Assembly: GCF_011045165.1 (NCBI RefSeq)
Contig: NZ_JAAKZI010000002.1
Location: 124,001 to 188,000, forward strand
From: Arthrobacter silviterrae
Lineage (GTDB): Bacteria > Actinomycetota > Actinomycetes > Actinomycetales > Micrococcaceae
Length of the DNA: 64,000 nt
Direction of reading: 5' to 3'
The translations under genes and the position numbers were made by a program. Numbering within the stretch: the first letter of the stretch is position 1; each line of letters starts with the position of its first letter. Under the pieces are notes generated by a model. That model was not told the origin of the DNA, ran no database searches, and saw nothing but the letters and a program-made list of their open reading frames with translations. Positions 51,425-59,525 of the stretch are shown piece by piece.

Positions 51425-52228
51425 GTGAAGATTGCGACCTGGAATGTGAACTCGCTGCGTGCCCGTGCCGACCGCGTGGAGGACTGGCTGCGCCGGACCG
51501 ACGCGGACGTGCTCGCCATCCAAGAGACCAAGTGCAAGGATGAAAACTTCCCTTGGGAGCTCTTTGAAAACAACGGCTACGAGGTGGCCCACTTTGGCTT
51601 CAGCCAGTGGAACGGGGTGGCCATCGCCTCCCGCGTGGGGCTCGACGACGTCGAACGCACCTTCCCCGGCCAGCCCGCCTTTGGCAAGGGCGGCAAGGAC
51701 CCCGTGCAGGAGGCCCGTGCCATTGGCGCCACCTGCAACGGCGTGCGCATCTGGAGCCTGTACGTGCCCAACGGCCGCGCCCTGGATGACGAGCACATGC
51801 CGTACAAGCTGAAGTGGCTGGCCGAGCTCAAGGACCAGGCGGCGGGCTGGCTGGCTGCCGACCCCCAGGTCCAGATCGCCCTCATGGGCGACTGGAACAT
51901 TGCCCCCCAGGACGACGACGTCTGGGACATCGACTTCTTCATCGAACAGGGCCTCACCCACGTCAGCGCCCCCGAGCGGGCGGCCTTCTCCGCGTTTGAA
52001 ACCGCCGGATTTGCCGACGTCGTCCGTCCCCTGCACCCGGGCCCGGGCGTTTACACCTACTGGGACTACACCCAGCTGCGCTTCCCCAAAAAGGAAGGCA
52101 TGCGCATCGACTTTGTCATGGCCTCCCCGGCCCTGGCGGCGCGCGTGTCCGGGGCCGAAATCGACCGCGAGGAACGCAAGGGCAAGGGCGCCTCGGACCA
52201 TGCCCCGGTGATCGTGGAGCTGGGCTAG
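51425..52228 (+). CDS. xthA: Exodeoxyribonuclease III (AP endonuclease)
   Basis: 267 residues. Endonuclease/exonuclease/phosphatase fold: MKIATWNVNSLRAR (Asn), LAIQETKCKD (metal Glu), SLYVPNGR (Tyr), ALMGDWNIAP (Asp-Asn), WDYTQLRFPKKEGMRIDFVMAS and ASDHAPVI (catalytic Asp-His). Cuts abasic sites in base-excision repair. GTG start, leaderless. Confidence 0.95.
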   Translation: MKIATWNVNSLRARADRVEDWLRRTDADVLAIQETKCKDENFPWELFENNGYEVAHFGFSQWNGVAIASRVGLDDVERTFPGQPAFGKGGKDPVQEARAIGATCNGVRIWSLYVPNGRALDDEHMPYKLKWLAELKDQAAGWLAADPQVQIALMGDWNIAPQDDDVWDIDFFIEQGLTHVSAPERAAFSAFETAGFADVVRPLHPGPGVYTYWDYTQLRFPKKEGMRIDFVMASPALAARVSGAEIDREERKGKGASDHAPVIVELG

Positions 52229-52231
52229 GCC

Positions 52232-53074
52232 ATGCGCAGTGGGCTGTATTTGGGCGGCGTGCAACTGCCGTTTGTCTCCAGCCTGCGCATCTACCTGCCC
52301 CGCGAGGCGTACACGCCGGAACAGTTCGGCTACCTGCGCCAGCGGGTGGAACCGGAACAAAATGCGGTGAGCGTGGACGCCCAGGAGCTGGCGGACTCGC
52401 TGGGGCGCGTCAGCAGGCCCAGTGCCAACCCGCTCCCGACGCCGGCCGTGGACAGGGTGCGGGTGCTTCAAATGGATGAGGACGCGCCCCTGCTCTACGC
52501 CCCCAACCAGGTGGTGGCGAGGTCCATTGCGGCCACCACTGAACTGCTCTCCGGTCCCCTCGCGCAGCTTGCCAAGCTGGTGGTGCCGGACACCGAATGG
52601 GACCGGCACCTGGAACGCCTGGAAACCGTCCCGGGTCCCGGGACCTCCCTGCAAACCCGGGTCTCCACCTGGGGCATCCCCTTCAGCTGGTTTACCCTGG
52701 TCTACGCCAACGACCGCATGGAGGTGGTGGAGGCCAACGGCCGCGTCCTCACGGTGCGCATCCAGGTCCCCGTGCCCGTCGCCGTCGAACGGTCCGGGCG
52801 GACACTGAAAATGCTGGCGGAAATGGCGCCGGACCTTGACTTGTTCGAGGAACTGGACGAACTCCACGGTTGGCTGGACGGCTTTGACGACGCCGGCGTG
52901 GTGGAACTGGACTACGGCCCCGTGGCCAACCGGGTGCACCCGGACGAGTCCCCCGCGGATGTCCACGCCGGCCTGCAGAGCCTGGCCGAAGGGGACCTGA
53001 CGGGCGCGGCGGCCGCGTACCGCCGCCTGGCCAACCGGTGGATTCCCATCCGGCAGCTGGCCCGCGCAAACTAG
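52232..53074 (+). CDS. Uncharacterised actinobacterial protein
   Basis: 280 residues, starting 3 nt after the exonuclease stop, so probably co-transcribed. No signal peptide or membrane helix. Features: SSLRIYLPREAYTPEQFGYLRQRVE at the start, a central segment with WGIPFSWFTLVYANDRMEVVE, and an acidic C-terminal half (ELDELHGWLDGFDDAGVVELDYGPVA). Alpha/beta composition; I do not recognise the family. Ends in a triplicated GCAAACTAG repeat giving three in-frame stops. Confidence 0.75.
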   Translation: MRSGLYLGGVQLPFVSSLRIYLPREAYTPEQFGYLRQRVEPEQNAVSVDAQELADSLGRVSRPSANPLPTPAVDRVRVLQMDEDAPLLYAPNQVVARSIAATTELLSGPLAQLAKLVVPDTEWDRHLERLETVPGPGTSLQTRVSTWGIPFSWFTLVYANDRMEVVEANGRVLTVRIQVPVPVAVERSGRTLKMLAEMAPDLDLFEELDELHGWLDGFDDAGVVELDYGPVANRVHPDESPADVHAGLQSLAEGDLTGAAAAYRRLANRWIPIRQLARAN

Positions 53075-53092
53075 GCAAACTAGGCAAACTAG
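53066..53092. repeat. Triplicated 9-bp unit GCAAACTAG spanning both convergent stop codons
   Basis: Units at 53066, 53075 and 53084. Because 9 is a multiple of 3 and CTAG reads as a stop on both strands, the plus gene has TAG three times in frame and the minus LacI gene has TAG three times in frame. The first copy holds the plus stop and the last copy holds the minus stop. Confidence 0.9.
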
Positions 53093-54114
53093 GCGCCCAC
53101 CGACGTCCGGGGCGGGGCTGTGGACTGCCGTACAACAAGTTCAAAGGGCATGAACCGCTCCCGCACCGAGTCTTTTTTCCCGGCAAGCTCGCCCAGCACC
53201 ATGGCGGCGGCGGCCCGGCCGTGTTCCCACGGTTTTTGGGCAATGGTGGTCAGCCCGGCGGGCCCGGAAAAGTCATGGTCGTCAATCCCGGCAACGGAGA
53301 GTTCCTCCGGCACGCGGATGCCCCGGCGCTGGGCCTCAAAAATGACCCCGAGCGCCATTTCATCCGAGCCGCAAAAAATGGCCGTCGGCAGTTCACCCGG
53401 CAGCTCGAAGATCTTGGCCGCGCCCCGGACCCCTTCCGCCACGGTGAAATCGCCGGCAACCATCCATTCCGGCCTCAATTCCAGCCCGGCCCGGGACATG
53501 GTTTCCTCAAAGGCCACAGTCCGCAGTGCGGGAACCCTGAAGTTGCGTTCATCCTGGACGCCGCCGTGCAGGTACCCTATCCGGCGATGCCCCAGCCCAA
53601 TCAGGTGTTCCGTTGCCATAGTCGCGGCAGCGGCGTCGTCAATGTAGACGCCGCTGCACCCCTCCACGGGCCCGCCCACCGACATCAGTGGAATGTCGGT
53701 GTGGTGCAGCTGGCGGAGCTCCTCGTCGGAGAGGCCCAGGGAGAGCACCAGCAGCCCGTCGATCTGCTTGCGCACCATGCTTTCGGTGAAGCTGCGCTTT
53801 TGCCCGTGCAGGTAGCCGCCAAGGCTGAAGAGCAGCAGGTTGTAGCCGTTGTCCCGAAGGACCTGGTCGATGCCCTCAATGGCGTGCCCAAAGTACCAGC
53901 GGTCCACGAACGGCACCAACACCCCCACGGTCCTGGTGCGCCCGCTGGCCAATCCGCTGGCCGACGGCGACGGCACGTACCCCATTGACTCGGCCACGGC
54001 CAGGACCTTGGCCCGAGTGGCCTCGCTGACCCGCGGCAAGCCCCGCAGCGCCCGCGAAACCGTCGCAGTGGACACTTGGGCCCGTGCCGCCACGTCGTCA
54101 ATGCTGACGCCCAT
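53089..54114 (-). CDS. LacI-family transcriptional regulator
   Basis: 341 residues. N-terminal helix-turn-helix SIDDVAARAQVSTATVSRALRG with hinge helix SASGLASGRTRTVGVLVP, then the periplasmic-binding-like sensor domain (FCGSDEMALGVIFEAQRRGIRVPEELSVAGIDDHDFSG). AAGGGGG lies 8 nt before ATG. Last gene of the cluster 53089-57751 and the likely repressor of the CUT1 importer operon, at operators near 57772 and 57862. Confidence 0.93.
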   Translation of the reverse strand: MGVSIDDVAARAQVSTATVSRALRGLPRVSEATRAKVLAVAESMGYVPSPSASGLASGRTRTVGVLVPFVDRWYFGHAIEGIDQVLRDNGYNLLLFSLGGYLHGQKRSFTESMVRKQIDGLLVLSLGLSDEELRQLHHTDIPLMSVGGPVEGCSGVYIDDAAAATMATEHLIGLGHRRIGYLHGGVQDERNFRVPALRTVAFEETMSRAGLELRPEWMVAGDFTVAEGVRGAAKIFELPGELPTAIFCGSDEMALGVIFEAQRRGIRVPEELSVAGIDDHDFSGPAGLTTIAQKPWEHGRAAAAMVLGELAGKKDSVRERFMPFELVVRQSTAPPRTSVGA

Positions 54115-54163
54115 GGATTCCGCCCCCTTAAGGTGTGTTGCGACTATCCCCTGCCTGGCATGG

Positions 54164-54421
54164 TCAGCGCGGGCGCCGCGCCGTGCGGGCCGGGAGCTTG
54201 CGTCGCAGCCTGACCATTCCCCACAGCCCGAGCACCAGGGCCAGCAGCCCCATGGCCCACAGCAGGGCCGGCTGCCCCGTGACCTCCATCCAGACGGTGA
54301 CGGCCAGGACCACCAGGGCCCAGAAGCCCAGGAAGCCGATGATCAAGTCGAAGTCCTCGGCGCTGCGCTGCCGGGAGGCGGGGGCATGCAGCCCCGAATC
54401 CTTCTGCTTGCGGCCGGCCAT
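54164..54421 (-). CDS. Small two-helix membrane protein in the sugar-importer operon
   Basis: 85 residues. Polar N-terminus RKQKDSGLHAPASRQRSAED, two membrane helices (about 26-45 and 51-69), basic C-terminus RRKLPARTARRPR. Its ATG directly abuts the stop of the MalG-like gene (TAG-ATG, 54424-54419), so it is coupled to the importer. Small proteins in this position recur in actinobacterial CUT1 operons, but the role is unknown to me. Confidence 0.8.
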   Translation of the reverse strand: MAGRKQKDSGLHAPASRQRSAEDFDLIIGFLGFWALVVLAVTVWMEVTGQPALLWAMGLLALVLGLWGMVRLRRKLPARTARRPR

Positions 54422-55300
54422 CTACTTCACCGCCCCTGCCGTCAGGCCGGCCACGATCTTGCGCTGGAACACCAGCACCAGGATCACCAGCGGGATGGTC
54501 ACCACGGTACCTGCTGCCATGACGGCCGTGTACGGTTCCTGGTGAGGCTGCGAGCCGGCAAAGTAGGCGATGGCCACTGTCACCGTTTTCGTGGCCTCGC
54601 TGGACAGCTGGCTGGCAATCAGGAACTCATTCCAGGCGCCGATGAAGGCCAGAATGGCAGTGGTGAACACGGCCGGGGCCGCCAGCGGCATGATGACCTT
54701 GCGGAAGGCCTCACCCTGCGTGCAGCCGTCAATGCGGGCGGCTTCCTCCAGTTCCCACGGCATTTCGCGGAAGAAGGACGTGAGCGTGTAGACCGTCAGC
54801 GGCAGCACGAACGAGATGTTCGGGATGATCAGTGCCTGGTAGGTGCCAAACCAGCCGATGTTGGTGAACAGCTGGAACAGCGGCGTGACGATGGCAACGC
54901 CGGGGAACATGGAAGCCCCGAGCACAAAGCCAAGCACCAGGAACTTGAAGCGGAATTCCAGCCGGGCCAGCGCGTAGGCGGCAAACACACCGAACAGCAG
55001 GGCCACGGCAGTGGTGACAGTGGCGACAATCAGTGAATTCAGCAGGTTCTGCGCAAAGTGGTTGCCCAGGCTTTCGGAAAACACTGTCGTGAAATTGTCC
55101 CAGGTGACGTGCGTGAACCAGGGCGTCGGGTCAAAGGTGTAGCCGACGTCGCGGAACGCCGTGACGATCATCCAGTAGAACGGCAGCAGGCACCAGATAA
55201 GGATGATGGCCGCGCTGATGTAGGTGCGGGAGCTGGACCAGCGCTCCCGCCGGCGGGCAACGGACTTTGCCGCCGCCGGGTCCAAGGTTGTGGCGCTCAT
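54422..55300 (-). CDS. Carbohydrate ABC importer permease (CUT1, MalG-like)
   Basis: 292 residues from ATG 55300. Six helices, EAA loop EEAARIDGCTQGEAFRKVIMPLA, FIGAWNEFLIASQL. Starts 1 nt after the MalF-like stop. Member of the binding protein-MalF-MalG-small protein-LacI operon. Confidence 0.94.
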   Translation of the reverse strand: MSATTLDPAAAKSVARRRERWSSSRTYISAAIILIWCLLPFYWMIVTAFRDVGYTFDPTPWFTHVTWDNFTTVFSESLGNHFAQNLLNSLIVATVTTAVALLFGVFAAYALARLEFRFKFLVLGFVLGASMFPGVAIVTPLFQLFTNIGWFGTYQALIIPNISFVLPLTVYTLTSFFREMPWELEEAARIDGCTQGEAFRKVIMPLAAPAVFTTAILAFIGAWNEFLIASQLSSEATKTVTVAIAYFAGSQPHQEPYTAVMAAGTVVTIPLVILVLVFQRKIVAGLTAGAVK

Positions 55301-55301
55301 T

Positions 55302-56327
55302 TTACTTCGCCTTTCCCGAGTTTGTGGCGGATTCAACGGCGTTCGCCCCAAGGAACCGGACGAAGATGAACGCCACGATGAAGATGATCAGGAACGTGAT
55401 GGTGGACAGGGCTGCGGCGGAGTTGAAGCCGACCCGGATCTGGTTGACCACCAGGATCGACAAGGTGGTGGTGCCGTTGGCGCCCCCTGTCATGATGGCC
55501 GGAAGGTCGTACATGCGCAAAGCATCCAGCGTGCGGAACAGGATCGCCACCATGAGGGCCGGCTTGACCAGCGGCAGCGTAATAAGGCGGAAGCGCTGCC
55601 AGGCAGTTGCACCATCCACCTTGGCAGCCTCATACACCTGGTCCGGGATCATTTGCAGGCCCGCCAGGATGAGCAGCGCCATGAACGGCGTGGTTTTCCA
55701 GACGTCGGCGATGATGATTGCCGACCGGGCGGGCACTTCGGACCCGGTCCACAGGATGGAGGTGTGGAAGAGGGTGTTGGCAATGCCATCAAAGGCAAAA
55801 ATGAAAAACCACAGCTTGGCCGTCACGGCTGTGGGGATGGCCCACGGCACCAGGACCGCCGCGCGGAGGGCGCCGCGGCCCCGGAACGTCCGGGACATGA
55901 TGATGGCCATCCAGAATCCGATCACCGTCTCCAGCGCCACCGAAACAACCGTGAGGAGGAACGTGGTGCCCGTGGCGGACCAGAACTGCGAGCCGAGCGT
56001 GCCCGCCGGGCAGGAGGCCTGGCCGTTGGGCGTGTTGCACTGTTGGAGGATCCAGTGGATGTAGTTGTAGAAACCGGCAAAGCCGCCGGCCACGAAAGTC
56101 CCTGTCACGGGGTCCAGCCCGGCGTCCTTTTGCAGGGACATGACAATGGCTTCAATGACCGGGTAAACGATCACGATGCCAAGCACAATCATCGAGGGGA
56201 TGATCAGCAGCGCCGCCGCCCGCCCCTGCGTTTTCTGCTTCCGGTCCTGGCCAACTTCCTTGTTTTCAGGTCCCGCGCCCGTTCCCTTCTTGCCGCGACG
56301 GGTTAGCGGCTCCGCTTGCATTGACAT
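55302..56327 (-). CDS. Carbohydrate ABC importer permease (CUT1, MalF-like)
   Basis: 341 residues from ATG 56327. Charged N-terminus (RRGKKGTGAGPENKEVGQDRK) then six helices; EAA loop YEAAKVDGATAWQRFRLITLPLV. The first extracytoplasmic loop carries two Cys (LQQCNTPNGQASCPAG) that could form a disulfide. No ATPase gene in the operon. Confidence 0.94.
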   Translation of the reverse strand: MSMQAEPLTRRGKKGTGAGPENKEVGQDRKQKTQGRAAALLIIPSMIVLGIVIVYPVIEAIVMSLQKDAGLDPVTGTFVAGGFAGFYNYIHWILQQCNTPNGQASCPAGTLGSQFWSATGTTFLLTVVSVALETVIGFWMAIIMSRTFRGRGALRAAVLVPWAIPTAVTAKLWFFIFAFDGIANTLFHTSILWTGSEVPARSAIIIADVWKTTPFMALLILAGLQMIPDQVYEAAKVDGATAWQRFRLITLPLVKPALMVAILFRTLDALRMYDLPAIMTGGANGTTTLSILVVNQIRVGFNSAAALSTITFLIIFIVAFIFVRFLGANAVESATNSGKAK

Positions 56328-56379
56328 TCCCTGGTCCTTTCCTCGGGTGCCGATTGCATGGGTTGATGGTGCGGACGAC

Positions 56380-56411
56380 GGCGGCCCGGGCACCCAGGTG
56401 CGCGGGCCGCC
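56380..56411 (-). terminator. Intercistronic stem-loop between binding protein and MalF-like genes
   Basis: A 15-bp stem with one mismatch (56380-56394 with 56397-56411). Placed 48 bp after the binding-protein stop. It parallels the stem at 46209-46242 in the galactonate operon and probably sets excess binding protein over permease. Confidence 0.7.
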
Positions 56412-56458
56412 GACCGTCCTCTGTTACTGACGCCTGCCGGTTACGGCGTGGCTGGCGC

Positions 56459-57751
56459 CTACTGCGAACCGGCGGCCGTGAGTGCCGCCTGCATGTCAGT
56501 CAACGCCTGGTCAACGCTCTTGTCGCCCTTCAAGGCGGCGTAGGCGTTGACCTGGACGGCCTGGGTGACGGCCGGGTAGAACGGCGAGACCGGGCGGGGC
56601 ACGGCGTTCTGGATGGACGTCAGCAGGACGGGCAGGTAGGGCAGCTTGGCAACGAGGTCCTTGTCCGTGTAGAGCGCGCTCAACACCGGGGCAAGGGAAC
56701 CTTGCGTCGCGTAGAACTTCTCCGTCTCCTGGCTGGTCATGAACTTCATGAAGTCCATGGCGGTTGCCTTGTGCTTGCTGTAGACGCTCATCGCGATGTT
56801 GTGCCCGCCCAGGGACGAGGCGCCGGGGCCCGTCTTGCCCGGGAGGGGTGCGATCCCGAACGTGTCCTTGACAACGGAGGAACCGTCGGTCTTGGCCAGG
56901 TTGTAGACATAGGGCCAGTTGCGCAGGAACAGCAGCTTGCCGGACTCAAAGGACTGGCGGCCCTGCTCCTCCTGGTAGGTGATGGCCTGCTTCGGGATGT
57001 TGCCGTCCTTGAAGGCGTTGACCAGGTTGCTCAGACCGGCCTTGGCCTCGGGCGTGTTCACGGCCGGCTTGCCGTCCTTGTCGACGATGACGCCGCCGGC
57101 CGTGTTGATGGCTTCGGCTGCGTTGACGGTCAGGCCCTCATACTGGGCAAACTGTCCCGCGTAGCAGTCAATGCCCTTGGCCTTGGCGATGGAGCACATG
57201 CTCATCATCTCGTCCCAGGTCTTCGGAGGCGTGGGGACCAGGTCCTTGCGGTAGTAGAGCAGTCCGCCGTCGGACGTTTGGGGGGCCGCGTAAAGGGTGT
57301 TCTTGTAGGTGGCCGTGGCCACCGTGGCCGGCAGGAAGCCGGTGGTGTCAAAGGCCATCTTGTCCTTGAGCGGCTGCAGCCAGCCCTTGGCGGCAAACTC
57401 GGCCGTCCACACAACGTCCACATCGACGACGTCGTAATTGGCGTTCTTGGCCTGGAAATTCTGCACCAGGTCGTCGTGCTGCTGGTCTGCCTTGTCCGAC
57501 TGCTCCTTGAAGGTGACCTTCTCAGTGGGGTGCGCTGCATTCCACTTGTCAACCAGGGGGCGGACGACGTTCGAGTTGTCCTTGCCTTGAACGTAAGTAA
57601 TGGGGCCGCGCCCGTCCAGGTTGGCGCCGGCGTCGCCGCTGAGGCCTCCCGAGCTGGAGCCGCCGCTCGATCCGCCGCCGCTGCAGGCGGCCAGCGTCAT
57701 CGCCAGGACCGAGGCTGCCGCCAGCGATGCAAACTTCCTTGAATGTCTCAT
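56459..57751 (-). CDS. Carbohydrate ABC importer substrate-binding lipoprotein
   Basis: 430 residues from ATG 57751. Lipobox TLAACSG near residue 23, then a flexible GGGSSGGSSSGG linker. Family 1 solute-binding fold with GRGPITYVQGKDNSNVVRPLVDKW, YDVVDVDVVWTAEFAAKGWL and LLYYRKDLVPTPPKTWDEM, which is close to trehalose/maltose-type proteins (e.g. the ThuE/LpqY group) though the ligand is not proven. Two LacI-type operator candidates lie upstream. Confidence 0.92.
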   Translation of the reverse strand: MRHSRKFASLAAASVLAMTLAACSGGGSSGGSSSGGLSGDAGANLDGRGPITYVQGKDNSNVVRPLVDKWNAAHPTEKVTFKEQSDKADQQHDDLVQNFQAKNANYDVVDVDVVWTAEFAAKGWLQPLKDKMAFDTTGFLPATVATATYKNTLYAAPQTSDGGLLYYRKDLVPTPPKTWDEMMSMCSIAKAKGIDCYAGQFAQYEGLTVNAAEAINTAGGVIVDKDGKPAVNTPEAKAGLSNLVNAFKDGNIPKQAITYQEEQGRQSFESGKLLFLRNWPYVYNLAKTDGSSVVKDTFGIAPLPGKTGPGASSLGGHNIAMSVYSKHKATAMDFMKFMTSQETEKFYATQGSLAPVLSALYTDKDLVAKLPYLPVLLTSIQNAVPRPVSPFYPAVTQAVQVNAYAALKGDKSVDQALTDMQAALTAAGSQ

Positions 57752-57771
57752 GCCACGCTCTTTCTCATAAG

Positions 57772-57783
57772 TGAAAACGTTCA
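57772..57783. promoter_or_regulatory. Candidate LacI-family operator 1
   Basis: TGAAAACGTTCA, with the central CG of LacI-family sites and near-perfect symmetry, about 20 nt before the binding-protein ATG, where bound repressor would block the transcript. Confidence 0.5.
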
Positions 57784-57861
57784 ATCATGAAATGACCGGC
57801 CTGGGCAACTACCCGGACCATTCGGTGATGTGCATCACTTTAGATGGCCTGAGGCGTGGAA

Positions 57862-57877
57862 TGCAAGCGCTTACGCA
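57862..57877. promoter_or_regulatory. Candidate LacI-family operator 2
   Basis: TGCAAGCGCTTACGCA contains the AAGCGCTT core that is typical of LacI/CcpA-type operators. It lies 111-126 bp before the ATG, so it may overlap the promoter. No gene lies in the 57752-57955 gap. Confidence 0.6.
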
Positions 57878-57955
57878 TCATTGTGACCGTTTCATTACCA
57901 AAATTGCGCGCTGTCGCCGGGCGGGCTTCCGGAGGGGAATTTGAGGCACAAAAAA

Positions 57956-57998
57956 GGAAGGGGCGGCCCGGCCCGTGCTGGACCGTGCCGCCCCTTCC
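57956..57998 (-). terminator. Rho-independent terminator after the LEA-like gene
   Basis: GGAAGGGGCGGC (57956-57967) pairs perfectly with 57987-57998. On the minus strand it is followed by TTTTTT. It ends the transcript from 58264. Confidence 0.9.
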
Positions 57999-58012
57999 AA
58001 GGGTGCTAAAAG

Positions 58013-58264
58013 CTATTTGTCGTGCTTGAAAAGGCCTGCAATCTTGGCGCCAAGGCCCTTGGCGTTTCCGACGGCGTCTTCGGCGAAGTGCTTAATGTTC
58101 TCCCCCGCGTCACCGGCAAATTCCTTGATGTTTTCGCCGGCGTCGCCCGCGAACTCCTTGGCCTTCTCGGCGGCGTCCCCGGCAAAGTCCTGGGCCTTGC
58201 CCAAGGCGTCAGCCCCGGCTTCCTTGGCCTGGTCCAGCGGGTTTTCCGGATTGTTCTCGGTCAT
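58013..58264 (-). CDS. LEA-like protein with 11-residue repeats
   Basis: 83 residues from ATG 58264 (GGAG 7 nt upstream). Residues ~19-73 are five 11-residue units of the form DAxxKAxxFAG: DALGKAQDFAG, DAAEKAKEFAG, DAGENIKEFAG, DAGENIKHFAE, DAVGNAKGLGA. The units are also repeated at DNA level as a 33-bp period. Such 11-mers form amphipathic helices in group 3 LEA and related stress proteins. Ends KIAGLFKHDK. Lies just downstream of the Asp23/AmaP cluster on the same strand, so it is probably a stress protein. Confidence 0.8.
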   Translation of the reverse strand: MTENNPENPLDQAKEAGADALGKAQDFAGDAAEKAKEFAGDAGENIKEFAGDAGENIKHFAEDAVGNAKGLGAKIAGLFKHDK

Positions 58265-58332
58265 TGTTTTCTCCATCTGGTTGAACTTCGTGCCCCCAGG
58301 CAGAACGTACTCCCACGGGTGATGGGAACAGA

Positions 58333-58953
58333 CTAGCGGACTCTCTCGGCTTTGGTGAAGCGTGACCTGGCTCCGGAGCCAATGCTGACCAGCACGGGGA
58401 CTTGCACACCGAGCAGCCGGTCCAGGGATTCCACGAGTGCCCCGATGTCGCCGGCCACCTCATGGGGGGCCACGCCCTGGCGCGGCAGCACACGTACGCG
58501 CAGGGAGGCCTGGCCGCGGAAGTTCCAACTGCTCACGGATGCAGAAGCCAGGTCCGTGCGCTCCGACAGTGCACTTTTCAGGGCCTGCTCCGCCACGGCG
58601 CAGCTGAGCACCACCTTGCCGGCGGCGCCGTCGTCCTCCGCACTGCCTGCACGCTCCAGCAGGATCCCGGTGCGGCCCTTCCCCTGGTTGGCGATCCAGG
58701 CGACCATCACGATCACCACCACCAGCAGGCAGGCCGCGGCCAGGACCCAGATCCAGCTGCCCATGGTCGGGGACAGCCGGGTCCGCGCGGCCAGCGCGCG
58801 CAGCGATTCCAGCTGTGGTGCCGACCAGCCCTGCCACCAGCTCCCGGCCGCAGGGACCGCGGCCAGCGCCACGACGGCCGCGCCCAGGACAAGGAGCACC
58901 AGGCCCAAAAGTCCCAGCAGGAACCTGTTGAAGCCGCGGGGTGTGCCGTTCAT
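58333..58953 (-). CDS. AmaP-like membrane protein of the Asp23 cluster
   Basis: 206 residues, two membrane helices (about 9-32 and 67-88) flanking an extracytoplasmic loop, and a C-terminal cytoplasmic domain with VVLSCAVAEQALKSALSERTDLASASVSSW, LRVRVLPRQGV. This is the layout of AmaP, the membrane anchor of Asp23. Its ATG overlaps the upstream stop as ATGA (58950-58953). Confidence 0.82.
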   Translation of the reverse strand: MNGTPRGFNRFLLGLLGLVLLVLGAAVVALAAVPAAGSWWQGWSAPQLESLRALAARTRLSPTMGSWIWVLAAACLLVVVIVMVAWIANQGKGRTGILLERAGSAEDDGAAGKVVLSCAVAEQALKSALSERTDLASASVSSWNFRGQASLRVRVLPRQGVAPHEVAGDIGALVESLDRLLGVQVPVLVSIGSGARSRFTKAERVR

Positions 58954-59525
58954 ACGCCGATCACCCCCGTGCTCGCCAAGTGCACCGCGACGGTGGGCAC
59001 CGGGTCCAGGCCCATGGCGGCAACTTCGGAGTCGACGGCGGCCTGGATCCGCCCTCCGTCGATGCCAATGCCCGACGTCGGCCGGACGTTGACCTGGACG
59101 CTTGCGGCAGAGACCACCACCACTACCTGCTCACGGGTGACGCCGGCGGCCACGCGGGCGCACCTGGCCAGCGCGGAGGCAATGACCTCGTCGTCCACGA
59201 CCACCACCACGCGCGGGTCCGCCATGACGTGCCGGGCACGGCGGCCCGGAAGCACGGCATGGGCCAGGAAGACCAGTCCCAGCAGGAAGGCGAGGACGCC
59301 GATGCTGCCGAGCAGGACGGCGGGAATTCCGGCAGGGAGCCGGGACAGCCTGTCCGCCGCCGTCAACGGGTCCACCAGCCACTCGGGCTGCCCAAAGGCG
59401 CGCAGCAGGGCCTCCAACAAGCAATAGACGGCCAGCAGCGACACCAATATGGCGGCGGCCACGGAAAGCGGTGCCCGCGATGAGTGCGTCTCCCGCTTGA
59501 GCAGCCGCTGCGTGAAGCCCGTCAT
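58950..59525 (-). CDS. DUF6286-like membrane protein of the Asp23 cluster
   Basis: 191 residues. N-terminal cytoplasmic start TQRLLKRETHSSRAP, two membrane helices (about 23-45 and 71-93), then a soluble C-terminal domain with VVVVDDEVIASALARCARVAAGV and QVNVRPTSGIGIDGGRIQAAVDSEV. The C-terminal domain resembles a Gls24/Asp23-like fold. 4-nt overlaps at both ends. Confidence 0.78.
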   Translation of the reverse strand: MTGFTQRLLKRETHSSRAPLSVAAAILVSLLAVYCLLEALLRAFGQPEWLVDPLTAADRLSRLPAGIPAVLLGSIGVLAFLLGLVFLAHAVLPGRRARHVMADPRVVVVVDDEVIASALARCARVAAGVTREQVVVVVSAASVQVNVRPTSGIGIDGGRIQAAVDSEVAAMGLDPVPTVAVHLASTGVIGV

